Assembly: GCF_016937615.1 (NCBI RefSeq)
Contig: NZ_JAFHKI010000034.1
Location: forward strand, 18,189 to 82,188
Reading direction: 5' to 3'
Source: Pseudomonas lactucae
Lineage (GTDB): Bacteria > Pseudomonadota > Gammaproteobacteria > Pseudomonadales > Pseudomonadaceae
Length of the DNA: 64,000 nucleotides
The notes beneath the pieces were generated by a model. It had not been told where the DNA came from, did no database searches, and saw nothing but the letters and a program-made list of their open reading frames with translations. The translations under genes and the position numbers were made by a program. Shown in pieces: positions 45,878 through 55,689 of the stretch (position 1 is the first letter of the stretch; each line of letters starts with the position of its first letter).

Positions 45878-47465
45878 GCGGTTTCATCCACCCAGCGTTG
45901 TTCCAGTCCGGTTTTCGGCCCGCGTGGCGGGGTGCCCAGGTGGCAATCCAGGTCGCCGACGTTGATGCCGGACGTCACTAGGCGCTCGCGCAGGCTGCCC
46001 AGATGGCTTTCGATCAAACTCGCCGTAAACGGGCGCGTGGCCCATAGCTGGCTGGAGAGTTTGCCCTGGGTCAGTTGCGCCTGCACCTGCAACGGTCCGA
46101 GCGGCTCCATATCGAAGGCCAGTTCGACGCGCCAGAGCATCTGCTTGGCCTCTTTATTCGCCTTGCGTTCCGGTTGGTCCTTGTCCTGCGCCGGTTCTTC
46201 GCGCTGGAACTTGACCTGCAGCGGCACAATGTCCTGCAGGGTGCGCATGGGGATTTCCAGCTGCCAGGTGGTTTGCAGGCGACCATCGGCGGTGGTGCCG
46301 GTCTGTTCCAGGCTCGACAGTTGATGGCTCTGCAGGCGGGAGATGGCTCCGGCAGCCAGGCGCAGCAGGTTTTCCAGGTCGCCTTCGCCTTCCAGTTTGG
46401 CCATGACCCGCTCCGGCAGCGGGAAGCTGACCGGTGCCTGCCGTGCGCTGACCTGGCCGAGGGTATTGAGCGGGCTGCGCACGAAGTTCGGCATGATCTG
46501 GGCCAGTGTGTTGGCCGCAAGGATGGCGTTCAAGTTGGTGGCGGTGGGCAGCGCAGGCAGCAAGTCGGCCACCAGGCGCAGCAGCGCGCCCTTCATGTCC
46601 AGCGGCGGTACTTGCGGGTTTTGCCCGGCGAGCAGCTTGGCTTCCAGAAACGCCCCGCTGTTCTGGATCACCTGGGCCAGCACCTTGGGATTGCTCACCT
46701 GGGCCAGGTCGGGCAGGGCGGCCAGCAAGCGATCCGCTGCGGCGCGCAGGTTGGCGGACGTGCTGTTATCGGAGGCGCTGTCGTCGCTCGGCAGGTTTAG
46801 CAAGGCGGTGAACACCGCATCCAGCGAGCCCTGGCGACTCTGCTGGGTGGCGAGTTGTTGCGTGATGGCCAGTTGATCCTTGAGCCCGCTCAGCGGCACA
46901 AAGCTCAAGGTCTGCGCGTTCTGCACCACGGCACTGAGCAAACTGCCCACGCGCAACGGCTGCGGGCTTTCCACCGTCAGGGTTGCACCGGCCAGGGCAT
47001 TGTTGAGCACCGTCACCAGCGAGCGGTAGATCGCCGGTTGTGCGGTGCCCTGGGGCAGCATTTGCGTGGTCAGCACCTTGGCTTGCAGCAGGGTGCCTTC
47101 CGGTAACTGGGTGGTATCAATACGGGTGAGGGCGGCCACATTGGCGCTTATCGCCTGCTGCAAGCTGAGGGTCAGGTTGCCCGCCGGCGTTTGGCTCACC
47201 GCTACATTGCTGCCCAACGGCAGTGGCTGGGCGCTGGAGGCCTGCACCAGCGTCTGGCGGCCGCTTCAAGGGTCAGCTTGAGCAACAACTGAAAGGCTTC
47301 GCCGCCTTGCTTGAGTGCGATCACCTCGGCGTTCGCGGTTTTTCCAGGGTCGATCAGCCCGATCTGCGGCTCCAGCAGTTTGAGCAATTCACCGGTGGCA
47401 GGCGCAAGGCTTTGCCCTGCCACCGGGGCGGGAGGAAGCGTAGGAAGGTTGATCTCGCCGGTCAT
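45874..47465 (-). pseudogene. fliK: Flagellar hook-length control-like protein FliK (frameshifted)
   Basis: A 530-residue protein after correction of one frameshift near 47261, which joins MTGEINLPTLPPAPVAGQSL...LLLKLTLEA to GRQTLVQASSAQ. The long middle part is Ala/Leu/Gln-rich with repeats, as in hook-length rulers. The C-terminal domain (TWQLEIPMRTLQDIVPLQVKF through LRERLVTSGINVGDLDCHLG) matches the FliK C-terminal fold. Coupled to the FlhB-like gene, its functional partner in export switching, but outside any flagellar cluster. Promoter region is shared with the divergent ccm operon. Confidence 0.85.
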
Positions 47466-47495
47466 CGTGCACGTCGTCTCTGGGGAAATAGCCCT

Positions 47496-47523
47496 CTTTA
47501 GCGTAGGGCATCACATGTATAAT
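47496..47523 (+). promoter_or_regulatory. Putative promoter of the ccm operon
   Basis: TATAAT at 47518-47523 is a perfect -10 box, with CTTTAG 16 bases upstream as a weak -35. It lies about 140 bases before the ccmA start, leaving a long untranslated leader, and is divergent from the FliK-like gene. Confidence 0.5.
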
Positions 47524-47665
47524 GCCGCCCGTCTGCAACGAGAGCGGTAAAAACCTCACAACTATTTGATCCAGCTCTCTAAAATCGGTCGCCAAAGCCG
47601 TTATTGTGCATCTCTCTTTAACGGCCGCTGCACCGCCGACTTGAACCGTAAAGGCCCGCGATCTC

Positions 47666-48301
47666 TTGACCAGCCCTCTTCTTGAAGCCATAGCGCTCTC
47701 CTGTGAACGCGACCTGCGCCTGCTGTTCGAACACCTCGAGCTGCGGCTGGCGGGCGGCGACATGGTGCAGGTCAGCGGGCCCAACGGCAGCGGCAAGACC
47801 AGTTTGCTGCGCCTGCTGGCCGGGTTGATGCAGCCCACGGCCGGCGTTGTACGCCTGAACGGCAAACCGCTCGATGAGCAACGTACTACGCTTGCGCGCA
47901 ACCTGATCTGGATCGGCCACGCCGCCGGCATCAAGGATGTGCTCACCGCTGAAGAAAACCTCAGCTGGCTCAGCGCCCTGCATCATCGCGCCTCCCGTGA
48001 CGCCATTTGGCAGGCCCTGGCCGCCGTGGGTCTAAAGGGTTTTGAAGACGTTCCCTGTCACACCTTGTCCGCCGGCCAGCAGCGCCGCGTGGCGCTGGCG
48101 CGCTTGTACCTGCCGGGCCCGCCGCTATGGATTCTCGACGAACCCTTCACCGCCCTCGATAAACAAGGCGTCGCCCAACTTGAAGAGCACTTGGCGCGGC
48201 ATTGCGAGCAGGGTGGCACGGTGTTGCTCACCACCCACCATACTCTGGCCCGTGTGCCGTCCGGTTACCGCGACCTGGATTTGGGACGGTGGTCGGCATG
48301 A
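47666..48301 (+). CDS. ccmA: Heme exporter ATP-binding protein CcmA
   Basis: A 211-residue ABC ATPase of the cytochrome c maturation system. Walker A GPNGSGKT is at residues 38-45, the signature [13 protein letters not shown] and Walker [13 protein letters not shown] follow. With CcmB, CcmC and CcmD it powers release of heme-loaded CcmE. A TTG start at 47666 is used because it gives the family N-terminus MTSPLLEA. Stop overlaps ccmB (ATGA). Confidence 0.95.
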   Translation: MTSPLLEAIALSCERDLRLLFEHLELRLAGGDMVQVSGPNGSGKTSLLRLLAGLMQPTAGVVRLNGKPLDEQRTTLARNLIWIGHAAGIKDVLTAEENLSWLSALHHRASRDAIWQALAAVGLKGFEDVPCHTLSAGQQRRVALARLYLPGPPLWILDEPFTALDKQGVAQLEEHLARHCEQGGTVLLTTHHTLARVPSGYRDLDLGRWSA

Positions 48302-48966
48302 GTGTATTCGCCCTGTTGGTCGCCCGCGAAGCGCGGCTGTTGTGCCGTCGTCCGGCCGAACTGGCCAACCCTCTGGTGTTCTTCGCCATCGTCATCGCGT
48401 TGTTCCCGTTGGCGGTCGGTCCGGAGACTAAACTGTTGCAAACCTTGTCCCCGGGCTTGGTGTGGGTGGCGGCGCTGTTGTCGGTCCTGCTCTCGCTGGA
48501 CGGGCTGTTTCGCAGTGATTTCGAAGACGGTTCCCTGGAGCAGTGGGTCCTTTCGTCGCACCCCTTGCCACTTCTGGTACTGGCCAAGGTACTGGCACAC
48601 TGGGCTTTTTCCGGTTTGGCGCTAGTCTTGCTTTCGCCACTGCTGGCGATGATGCTCGGCTTGCCCGCGCAGTGCCTGCCGGTGTTGCTGCTGTCCTTGT
48701 TGCTCGGTACGCCGGTGCTCAGCCTGTTGGGGGCGGTGGGCGCAGCGTTGACCGTTGGTTTGAAGCGCGGCGGTCTGTTGCTGGCCCTGTTGATTCTGCC
48801 TTTGTACATCCCGGTCCTGATCCTCGGCAGCGGCGCTTTGCAAGCCGCGCTGATGGGCATGCCGGCGACCGGTTACCTCCTGTGGCTTGGCAGCCTGACC
48901 GCCCTGGCGGTAACCCTGACACCCTTTGCCATAGCGGCCGGCCTGAAGATCAGCGTCGGCGAATAA
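48298..48966 (+). CDS. ccmB: Heme exporter membrane protein CcmB
   Basis: A 222-residue inner-membrane protein with six predicted helices, the permease partner of Ccm[25 protein letters not shown] at the N-terminus and the [16 protein letters not shown] segment are family hallmarks. Translationally coupled to ccmA. The 84-base gap to ccmC contains only a small hairpin (GCTTCTTG-CCACGA-CAAGAAGC). Confidence 0.95.
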   Translation: MSVFALLVAREARLLCRRPAELANPLVFFAIVIALFPLAVGPETKLLQTLSPGLVWVAALLSVLLSLDGLFRSDFEDGSLEQWVLSSHPLPLLVLAKVLAHWAFSGLALVLLSPLLAMMLGLPAQCLPVLLLSLLLGTPVLSLLGAVGAALTVGLKRGGLLLALLILPLYIPVLILGSGALQAALMGMPATGYLLWLGSLTALAVTLTPFAIAAGLKISVGE

Positions 48967-49050
48967 TGAGGTCTGGTCAGGCGTTACACGCTTGGCCAGT
49001 AAAGACCCTGCGCTTCTTGCCACGACAAGAAGCAACCGTGAGAAACAGCA

Positions 49051-49806
49051 ATGAACTGGACCTGGTTTCACAAGCTCGGCTCGCCCAAATGGTTTTACGG
49101 CATCAGCGGCAAGTTGCTGCCGTGGTTGAGCGTCGCCGCCGTGTTGCTGATCGGCATCGGCCTGGCCTGGGGCCTGGCTTTTGCACCGCCGGACTACCAG
49201 CAAGGCAACAGCTTTCGCATCATCTATATCCATGTGCCCGCCGCGATGCTGGCCCAGTCCTGCTACGTGATGCTGGCGGTGTGCGGCATCGTCGGCCTGG
49301 TGTGGAAGATGAAGCTGGCCGACGTGGCCCTGCAATGCGCGGCGCCCATCGGTGCGTGGATGACTGCCGTGGCGCTGGTCACCGGCGCGATCTGGGGCAA
49401 ACCCACCTGGGGTTCGTGGTGGGTGTGGGATGCGCGACTAACGTCCATGTTGATCCTGCTGTTCCTGTACTTCGGTCTGATTGCCCTGGGCAATGCGATC
49501 AGCAATCGTGACAGCGCCGCCAAGGCCTGCGCGGTGCTGGCGATTGTCGGGGTAATCAACATCCCGATCATCAAATACTCGGTGGAGTGGTGGAACACCC
49601 TGCACCAGGGCGCCACCTTCACCCTCACCGAAAAACCGGCAATGCCCGTGGAAATGTGGGCGCCGTTGCTGCTGATGGTGCTGGGGTTCTACTGCTTCTT
49701 CGGTGCGGTGCTGCTGATGCGCATGCGCCTCGAAGTGCTCAAGCGTGAAGCCCGTGCCAGTTGGGTCAAGGCCGAAGTGCAAAGCTGCCTGGGAGCGCGT
49801 GGATGA
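49051..49806 (+). CDS. ccmC: Heme handling protein CcmC
   Basis: A 251-residue membrane protein that presents heme to CcmE. The tryptophan-rich WGSWWVWD motif is at residues 120-127, and flanking periplasmic histidines (H61 in IYIHVPAAM and the one in NTLHQGA) can bind heme iron. Six transmembrane helices are visible. Coupled to ccmD through ATGA. Confidence 0.96.
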   Translation: MNWTWFHKLGSPKWFYGISGKLLPWLSVAAVLLIGIGLAWGLAFAPPDYQQGNSFRIIYIHVPAAMLAQSCYVMLAVCGIVGLVWKMKLADVALQCAAPIGAWMTAVALVTGAIWGKPTWGSWWVWDARLTSMLILLFLYFGLIALGNAISNRDSAAKACAVLAIVGVINIPIIKYSVEWWNTLHQGATFTLTEKPAMPVEMWAPLLLMVLGFYCFFGAVLLMRMRLEVLKREARASWVKAEVQSCLGARG

Positions 49807-49979
49807 GTTTTGCTTCTTTCAGTGATTTTCTCGCCATGGGTCACCATGGCCTGTATGTCTGGACGGCCTATGGCATCTGCCTGGCGGTGCTGGCCCTCAA
49901 CGTCGCCGCGCCGATCCTGGCGCGCAAGCGTTACCTGCAACAAGAGGCGCGTCGTCTGCGCCGGGAGACCGAAAAGTGA
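49803..49979 (+). CDS. ccmD: Heme exporter accessory protein CcmD
   Basis: A 58-residue single-span membrane protein: [20 protein letters not shown], one transmembrane helix (about 18-40) and a basic cytosolic tail. Its position between ccmC and ccmE and its size identify it as CcmD, which stabilises the CcmC-CcmE-heme complex. Overlaps both neighbours by four bases. Confidence 0.93.
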   Translation: MSFASFSDFLAMGHHGLYVWTAYGICLAVLALNVAAPILARKRYLQQEARRLRRETEK

Positions 49980-50431
49980 ATCCGCTGCGTAGAAAGCGTC
50001 TGTTGATCATCCTCGCCATCATGGCCGGCGTCGGCATTGCCGTCGGCCTGGCCTTGAGCGCCCTGCGGCAGAACATCAACCTGTTCTACACCCCCACGCA
50101 GATCGCGAATGGCGAAGCGCCGTTAGACACACGCATCCGCGCCGGCGGCATGGTGGAGAAGGGCTCGCTGAAGCGTTCCGGCGATTCCCTCGACGTAACC
50201 TTCGTGGTCACCGACTTCAACAAGGCCGTGACCATCACCTACCGCGGCATCCTCCCGGACCTGTTTCGCGAAGGCCAGGGCATCGTCGCCCTGGGCAAGC
50301 TCAACGCCGACGGGGTGGTGGTAGCCGATGAAGTGCTGGCCAAGCACGATGAAAAATACATGCCGCCTGAGGTCACCAAGGCGCTCAAGGACAGCGGCCA
50401 ATCCGCGCCAACACCCGCGAAGGAGGGCTGA
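49976..50431 (+). CDS. ccmE: Heme chaperone CcmE
   Basis: A 151-residue periplasmic heme chaperone anchored by an N-terminal helix (residues 8-30). The heme-binding histidine is H124 in [12 protein letters not shown], with tyrosine four residues on at 128, as in E. coli CcmE (HxxxY). GTG start within the end of ccmD. Confidence 0.96.
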   Translation: MNPLRRKRLLIILAIMAGVGIAVGLALSALRQNINLFYTPTQIANGEAPLDTRIRAGGMVEKGSLKRSGDSLDVTFVVTDFNKAVTITYRGILPDLFREGQGIVALGKLNADGVVVADEVLAKHDEKYMPPEVTKALKDSGQSAPTPAKEG

Positions 50432-50434
50432 GTG

Positions 50435-52420
50435 ATGATGTCCGCATTATTTATTCCCGAACTCGGCCAACTGGCGATGATCCTCGCGCTGTGCTTCGCC
50501 ATCGTGCAGGCCGTGGTGCCGTTGCTCGGCGCCTGGCGTGGCGACCGCCTGTGGATGAGCCTGGCGCAGCCGGCCGCCTGGGGCCAGTTCGCCTTTCTGC
50601 TGTTCGCGTTTGGCTGCCTGACCTACGCCTTCATGACCGACGATTTTTCCGTCGCCTATGTCGCCAACAACTCCAACAGCGCCTTGCCCTGGTACTACAA
50701 GTTCAGTGCCGTGTGGGGCGCGCACGAAGGGTCGTTGCTGCTGTGGGCCCTGATCCTCGGTGGCTGGACCTTCGCCGTATCGGTGTTCTCGCGCCAACTG
50801 CCGCAGGTAATGCTGGCGCGGGTGCTGGCGGTGATGGGCATGATCAGCATCGGCTTCCTGCTGTTCCTGATCATGACCTCCAACCCATTCAGCCGCATCC
50901 TGCCGCAGATCCCGGCCAACGGGCATGACCTCAACCCTTTGCTGCAGGACATCGGCCTGATCGTGCACCCGCCGATGCTCTACATGGGCTACGTCGGTTT
51001 CTCGGTGGCCTTCGCGTTCGCCATCGCCGCCTTGCTCGGTGGGCGCCTCGACGCGGCCTGGGCGCGCTGGTCGCGGCCTTGGACCATCGTCGCCTGGGCC
51101 TTTCTCGGCATTGGCATCACCCTGGGTTCGTGGTGGGCCTACTACGAACTCGGCTGGGGCGGCTGGTGGTTCTGGGACCCGGTGGAAAACGCCTCGTTCA
51201 TGCCCTGGCTGGTGGGCACCGCGTTGATCCACTCGTTGGCCGTCACCGAAAAACGCGGTGTGTTCAAAAGCTGGACCGTGTTGCTGGCGATTGCGGCATT
51301 TTCCCTCAGCCTGCTCGGCACTTTCCTCGTGCGTTCGGGCGTGCTGACGTCCGTCCATGCGTTCGCCTCCGATCCTGCGCGCGGTGTGTTCATCCTGATC
51401 TTCCTGCTGTTCGTGGTCGGTGGTTCCCTGACCCTGTTCGCCCTGCGCGCACCGGTGGTCAAGAGCCAGGTCGGCTTTAACCTGTGGTCGCGAGAAACCC
51501 TGCTGCTGGGCAATAACCTGGTGCTGGTGGTGACTGCGTCGATGATCCTGCTCGGCACCCTGTACCCGTTGGTGCTGGATGCCCTGAGCGGCGCCAAGCT
51601 GTCCGTCGGCCCGCCGTACTTCAATGCATTGTTTATCCCGTTGATGGGCCTGCTGATGGGGGTGATGGCCGTCGGTGTGCTGGTGCGCTGGAAGGACACC
51701 CCGGTCAAATGGCTGGCCGGCATGCTGATGCCGGTGCTGTTGGGCAGTGTGGCCCTGGCCGTGATCGCCGGGGTTGCCTATGGCGACTTCAACTGGGCGG
51801 TGCTCGCCACCTTCCTGCTCGCCGCCTGGGTACTGCTGGCCGGTGTACGTGATATTGCCGACAAGACTCGCCACAAAGGCCTGATCAAAGGCCTGCCGAC
51901 ACTGACCCGCAGCTACTGGGGCATGCAGATCGCTCACCTCGGCATCGCCGTGTGCGCCCTGGGCGTGGTGCTCTCCAGCCAGAACAGCGCCGAGCGCGAC
52001 CTGCGCCTGGCGCCGGGCGAGTCCATGGACCTGGCCGGTTACCAATTCATCTTCGAAGGCGCCAAGCACTTCGAGGGGCCGAACTTCACGTCGGATAAAG
52101 GCACTGTGCGCGTCGTACGCAACGGTAAGGAAATCGCCGTGCTGCACCCGGAAAAACGCCTGTACACCGTGCAGAGTTCGATGATGACCGAAGCCGGCAT
52201 CGACGCCGGTTTCACCCGTGACCTCTACGTCGCCCTGGGGGAACCGCTGGGCGAGGGGGCCTGGGCGGTACGCGTGCATGTGAAACCGTTCGTGCGCTGG
52301 ATCTGGTTCGGCGGCTTGCTCACCGGTTTCGGTGGTTTGCTCGCGGCGCTGGACCGACGTTATCGGGTCAAGGTCAAGAGCCGGGTACGTGAAGCCCTCG
52401 GCATGGGAGCGGCGGTATGA
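50435..52420 (+). CDS. ccmF: Cytochrome c heme lyase subunit CcmF
   Basis: A 661-residue membrane protein with about 14-15 helices that ligates heme to apocytochrome c together with CcmH and CcmI. The WGGWWFWDPVENASFMPW motif and the WGAHEGSLLLW segment are diagnostic heme-handling features. An AGGAGGG site precedes GTG/ATG/ATG codons at 50432-50440; the first ATG (50435) has the best spacing. Overlaps dsbE by four bases. Confidence 0.95.
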   Translation: MMSALFIPELGQLAMILALCFAIVQAVVPLLGAWRGDRLWMSLAQPAAWGQFAFLLFAFGCLTYAFMTDDFSVAYVANNSNSALPWYYKFSAVWGAHEGSLLLWALILGGWTFAVSVFSRQLPQVMLARVLAVMGMISIGFLLFLIMTSNPFSRILPQIPANGHDLNPLLQDIGLIVHPPMLYMGYVGFSVAFAFAIAALLGGRLDAAWARWSRPWTIVAWAFLGIGITLGSWWAYYELGWGGWWFWDPVENASFMPWLVGTALIHSLAVTEKRGVFKSWTVLLAIAAFSLSLLGTFLVRSGVLTSVHAFASDPARGVFILIFLLFVVGGSLTLFALRAPVVKSQVGFNLWSRETLLLGNNLVLVVTASMILLGTLYPLVLDALSGAKLSVGPPYFNALFIPLMGLLMGVMAVGVLVRWKDTPVKWLAGMLMPVLLGSVALAVIAGVAYGDFNWAVLATFLLAAWVLLAGVRDIADKTRHKGLIKGLPTLTRSYWGMQIAHLGIAVCALGVVLSSQNSAERDLRLAPGESMDLAGYQFIFEGAKHFEGPNFTSDKGTVRVVRNGKEIAVLHPEKRLYTVQSSMMTEAGIDAGFTRDLYVALGEPLGEGAWAVRVHVKPFVRWIWFGGLLTGFGGLLAALDRRYRVKVKSRVREALGMGAAV

Positions 52421-52953
52421 AGCGTTGGTTGATGGTGTTGCCGCTGGCGGCGTTTCTGGTGGTGGCGGTGTTCCTCTATCGCGGCTTGTACCTGGACCCG
52501 GCCGAGTTGCCGTCGGCGATGATCGGCAAGCCGTTCCCCGCGTTTTCGCTGCCGAACGTGCAGGGCGACAAAACCCTGACCCGCGCTGACCTGCTGGGCA
52601 AACCGGCACTGGTCAACGTGTGGGGCACCTGGTGCATCTCCTGCCGCGTCGAGCACCCCGTGCTGAACAAACTGGCCGACAAAGGCGTGGTGATCTACGG
52701 CATCAACTACAAGGACGACAACGCCGCCGCCTTGAAGTGGCTGGCAGAGTTCCACAACCCGTACCAGCTGGATATCCGCGATGAAGACGGCAACCTCGGT
52801 CTGAACCTGGGCGTGTACGGCGCACCGGAAACTTTCTTTATCGATGCCAAGGGCGTGATCCGCGACAAATACGTCGGCGTGATCGACGAAGTGGTGTGGC
52901 GCGAACAACTGGCCGCCAAATACCAGGCCCTGGTCGATGAGGCCAAGCCATGA
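52417..52953 (+). CDS. dsbE: Thiol:disulfide interchange protein CcmG/DsbE
   Basis: A 178-residue membrane-anchored periplasmic thioredoxin-fold protein. One N-terminal helix (about 4-22) precedes the fold. The redox pair is C73/C76 in GTWCISCRVEH, and GVYGAPETFFID carries the cis-Pro. It reduces the CxxCH cysteines of apocytochromes, taking electrons from DsbD. Confidence 0.95.
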   Translation: MKRWLMVLPLAAFLVVAVFLYRGLYLDPAELPSAMIGKPFPAFSLPNVQGDKTLTRADLLGKPALVNVWGTWCISCRVEHPVLNKLADKGVVIYGINYKDDNAAALKWLAEFHNPYQLDIRDEDGNLGLNLGVYGAPETFFIDAKGVIRDKYVGVIDEVVWREQLAAKYQALVDEAKP

Positions 52954-53423
52954 AGCGCCTGTTAGCCGCTGCTGTGCTGGCGCTGGGGTTGGCCGGTATA
53001 GCCCACGCCGCCATCGACACTTATGAGTTCGCCAACGACGCCGAACGTGAGCGCTTTCGCGACCTGACCAAGGAACTGCGCTGCCCCAAATGCCAGAACC
53101 AGGACATCGCCGATTCCAACGCACCCATCGCCGCCGACCTGCGCAAAGAGATCTTCCGCATGCTGGGCGAGGGCAAGGACAACCAGCAGATCATCGATTT
53201 CATGGTCGACCGCTACGGTGATTTCGTGCGCTATAAACCGGCCCTCACCGGCAAGACCGCGTTGCTCTGGTTCGGCCCCGCCGGGCTGCTGTTGGCCGGT
53301 GTGGTGGTGATGGCTGTGATCGTCCGCCGCCGCCGCGCCGCGCCTGCCGATGGCAGCGACGCGCTGTCCCCTGAAGAGCGTAAACGCCTCGACCAATTGC
53401 TGGACACCAAGACTGATGATTGA
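52950..53423 (+). CDS. ccmH: Cytochrome c maturation protein CcmH
   Basis: A 157-residue protein with a signal peptide ending near Ala20, the redox motif RCPKCQNQ (Cys45/Cys48), a helical bundle and one C-terminal membrane helix (about 108-128). It resolves or accepts disulfides from apocytochrome before heme ligation by CcmF. It corresponds to the short N-terminal (CcmL-type) form, with CcmI encoded separately just downstream and overlapping by eight bases. Confidence 0.94.
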   Translation: MKRLLAAAVLALGLAGIAHAAIDTYEFANDAERERFRDLTKELRCPKCQNQDIADSNAPIAADLRKEIFRMLGEGKDNQQIIDFMVDRYGDFVRYKPALTGKTALLWFGPAGLLLAGVVVMAVIVRRRRAAPADGSDALSPEERKRLDQLLDTKTDD

Positions 53424-54600
53424 TTTCTGGCTCGCAGCCGGCCTGCTGCTTCTGATTGCCCTGAGTTTCCTGTTAATCCCTGTGTTACGCGGCCGCCGTG
53501 CCCAGCGTGAGGAGGATCGCACCGCGCTGAATGTGGCGCTGTATCAAGAACGCGTCGCCGAACTGCAAATGCAGCAGGACGAAGGCGTATTGAATGCCGC
53601 GCAACTCGACACCGGCCGCGCCGAAGCCGCCCGCGAATTGCTCGCTGATACCGAAGGTGTGGAAAAACCCCGCGAATTGCGCCTGGGCAAACCGCTGCCA
53701 TTGCTCGCCGCCGTGCTGGTACCGGTGCTCGGAATGGGTCTGTATCTGCATTTCGGCGCCAGCGACAAGGTTGAACTGACCCGCGAATTCTCCCAGCCAC
53801 CGGTGTCCCTGCAAGACATGACCCAGCGCCTGGAACGTGCCGCCGTGGCCCAGCCGGATTCGGCCGAAGGCTTGTACTTCCTCGGTCGCGCGTATATGGC
53901 CCAAGACCGTTCGGCCGATGCGGCCAAGGTTTTCGAACGCACCGTGGCCCTGGCCGGTCGCCAGCCGGAACTGCTCGGCCAGTGGGCCCAGGCGCAGTAC
54001 TTTGCCGACAACAAACAGTGGTCGCCAGAGGTGCAGGCGCTGACCGATGAAGCCCTGAAGCTCGACCCCAAGGAAGTCACCAGCTTGGGTTTGCTGGGCA
54101 TTGCCGCGTTTGAAGGCCAGCGTTATCAGGACGCGATTGATTATTGGGGCCGCCTGCTGGCGCAACTGCCACCCGACGATAACTCCCGCGCCGCGCTGCA
54201 AGGCGGGATCGACCGGGCGACGGAAAAGTTGAAAGAAAGCGGTGGCACCGTCGCACAAAAGGCATTGTTAAAAGTCCGCGTGGACCTCGCCGCCGAGGTC
54301 AAAGCCAAAGCCCTACCGACCGACAGCGTCTTCATCTTCGCCCGCGCCGTCAGCGGCCCGCCGGCACCGTTGGCGGCCAAGCGCGTCACCGTCGCCGAAC
54401 TGCCCATCACCGTCGAACTGGGTGACGCCGACGCAATGATGCCGCAGTTGAAACTGTCCAACTTCCCCGAAGTCCAACTGGTTGCGCGCATTTCCCGGGC
54501 CGGACTTCCGACCAAGGGTGAGTGGATCGGCCGCAGCCAACCCCTGGCAAGCAGCACCACTGCGCCGCAGCAACTGACTATCGACAGTCCGGACAAGTAA
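53416..54600 (+). CDS. ccmI: Cytochrome c maturation protein CcmI
   Basis: A 394-residue apocytochrome chaperone. Two N-terminal membrane helices (about 3-24 and 94-112) flank a coiled-coil segment ([15 protein letters not shown]). A periplasmic tetratricopeptide-like region ([27 protein letters not shown]) binds the C-terminal helix of apocytochromes. Last clear gene of the ccm operon. Starts at 53416 inside the end of ccmH. Confidence 0.92.
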   Translation: MIDFWLAAGLLLLIALSFLLIPVLRGRRAQREEDRTALNVALYQERVAELQMQQDEGVLNAAQLDTGRAEAARELLADTEGVEKPRELRLGKPLPLLAAVLVPVLGMGLYLHFGASDKVELTREFSQPPVSLQDMTQRLERAAVAQPDSAEGLYFLGRAYMAQDRSADAAKVFERTVALAGRQPELLGQWAQAQYFADNKQWSPEVQALTDEALKLDPKEVTSLGLLGIAAFEGQRYQDAIDYWGRLLAQLPPDDNSRAALQGGIDRATEKLKESGGTVAQKALLKVRVDLAAEVKAKALPTDSVFIFARAVSGPPAPLAAKRVTVAELPITVELGDADAMMPQLKLSNFPEVQLVARISRAGLPTKGEWIGRSQPLASSTTAPQQLTIDSPDK

Positions 54601-54615
54601 ATTCGAGGAAACGCC

Positions 54616-55011
54616 ATGACCGCATTCGCACGTATCACCCTGCTCAGCCTTGTATTGGGCCTGAGTGCCTGTGCGGTCCACCGACCACCTCCAGGCCCCA
54701 CCGGGCCGACTATCCCGCCGTCGGGCCCGTCAACCAAACCGAGCACCAAACCGTCCGGCCCGGTAACACCGGCCCCTAAACCACTGCCGAGCAAATCGCC
54801 GACCTTCGCCCCACCGCCCGGCGCCGCCAGCCACTGGGACGGCAAGATGCAGGTCTACGTGCTCGACGACCAACCCGACACCTTCTACCGCCAGCGTACC
54901 TACTACCGCTGGAGCAACGGCTGGAGCCGCTCCATCAGCCCGAATGGCCCATGGGAAGACACCGACGTGCACGGCGTGCCGCCGGGGTTGAGCAAGCAGT
55001 ACGCGCAATGA
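54616..55011 (+). CDS. Proline-rich lipoprotein of unknown function
   Basis: A 131-residue predicted lipoprotein. The signal ends in LSAC (Cys at about 19). A Pro/Ser/Thr/Lys-rich spacer (PSGPSTKPSTKPSGPV) leads to a compact Tyr/Trp-rich domain (FYRQRTYYRWSNGWSRS). I do not recognise the domain. It lies 15 bases after ccmI and ends just before a strong terminator, so it is probably the last cistron of the ccm transcript. Confidence 0.72.
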   Translation: MTAFARITLLSLVLGLSACAVHRPPPGPTGPTIPPSGPSTKPSTKPSGPVTPAPKPLPSKSPTFAPPPGAASHWDGKMQVYVLDDQPDTFYRQRTYYRWSNGWSRSISPNGPWEDTDVHGVPPGLSKQYAQ

Positions 55012-55014
55012 CAC

Positions 55015-55039
55015 AAGGCGACCTGAGGGTCGCCTTTTT
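55015..55039 (+). terminator. Rho-independent terminator ending the ccm transcript
   Basis: GGCGACC-TGAG-GGTCGCC is a perfect seven-base stem with a tetraloop followed by five T, directly after the lipoprotein stop. Confidence 0.93.
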
Positions 55040-55101
55040 CATGCTTGTGAAAGCCATTCTTCCAAACACTGGGATCAAAGGTGGGGAGGGGCACCGCGCT
55101 A

Positions 55102-55377
55102 TCAAGCCACGGGACACTCCCGCTCCAGCGCCGCCTCCACCAACAACTGCGCAATCTCCACCATTTGCACCACCGCCAGCACCCGCTTGCGGCTTGCGCC
55201 ATCCAGATGCTCGGCACAGTCGTACGCACAGGCCGTCGCCGATTCCAGCATTTCGCTGGCATTGCTCAAGGCAGCTTCAGTGCTGAGGCCGGGGCGGACG
55301 GTGAAGATGACGTCGGGCGGTGTTTGTAGGATGTCATCCGAGGCGGATGGTGGGGAATTCGGCGTAACTTTTTTCAT
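55102..55377 (-). CDS. Small Pseudomonas-type protein (DUF3077/DUF6124-like)
   Basis: A 91-residue acidic, mostly helical protein. The pattern of a variable N-terminus, then a VRPGLSTEAALSNASEMLESA segment and a C-terminal helix LAVVQMVEIAQLLVEAALE resembles a small family common in Pseudomonas and annotated DUF3077 or DUF6124; no function is known. The ATG at 55377 has TAGGAG seven bases upstream. Its leader carries the C4-like RNA described separately, which suggests tight post-transcriptional control. A longer in-frame reading from 55443 would run through that leader and is unlikely. Confidence 0.7.
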   Translation of the reverse strand: MKKVTPNSPPSASDDILQTPPDVIFTVRPGLSTEAALSNASEMLESATACAYDCAEHLDGASRKRVLAVVQMVEIAQLLVEAALERECPVA

Positions 55378-55387
55378 GGCGAAGCTC

Positions 55388-55464
55388 CTATGAATGAGCA
55401 CCTCCATCTCGCTACCACACGATGTAAGGAGGCGACTGTACACGGGGTGGTAGACCGGTCATAG
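55388..55464 (-). promoter_or_regulatory. Antisense target region and ribosome site of the DUF3077-like gene
   Basis: In the minus-strand transcript, CTATGACCGGTCTACCAC (55464-55447) precedes a segment containing GTGGTAG (55418-55412) and TCATAG (55393-55388) next to the TAGGAG ribosome site. The central element can pair with the two RBS-proximal motifs, or with the same two motifs in the upstream C4-like RNA. This is the switch layout expected for a C4-type target. Confidence 0.6.
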
Positions 55465-55517
55465 AAACCCGGCAGGCCGAAGCCTCCCGTGCACAGCCGC
55501 CACAAAGCAGCCCGCAC

Positions 55518-55665
55518 AAAAAAACGCCCTCGAGCGTTTTGGGGATCTATGAAGGAACCGGGCTACCACACCCGTTCGCTGATTTTGCAGCGACCCGCGA
55601 AGGTTAGCGGTGAGCTTGATCGGACGCAACCCGAAATCTGTGTAGGGCAGGTCCTAACAACGAAG
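55518..55665 (-). ncRNA. C4-antisense-like RNA with intrinsic terminator
   Basis: Read on the minus strand, the region holds a TCGCTG-CAAAAT-CAGCGA hairpin (55593-55576) and then a CGGG-N8-CCCG hairpin (55574-55559) whose loop shows TGTGGTAG. GGTTCCTTCATAG follows, and then an AAAACGC/GCGTTTT terminator with T7 (55540-55518). Hairpin order, exposed antisense motifs and terminator resemble phage P1/P7 C4 antisense RNAs. The exposed GTGGTAG and TCATAG motifs are complementary to 55447-55464 downstream. The 5' end is uncertain. Confidence 0.6.
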
Positions 55666-55689
55666 TTCTCGACTTGAGATGCAATCGAC

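Noticed and set aside
55489..55677. A plus-strand 62-codon ORF over the C4-like RNA.
   Set aside because: It lies antisense to the structured RNA and its terminator, has no ribosome site and a composition unlike real proteins here.
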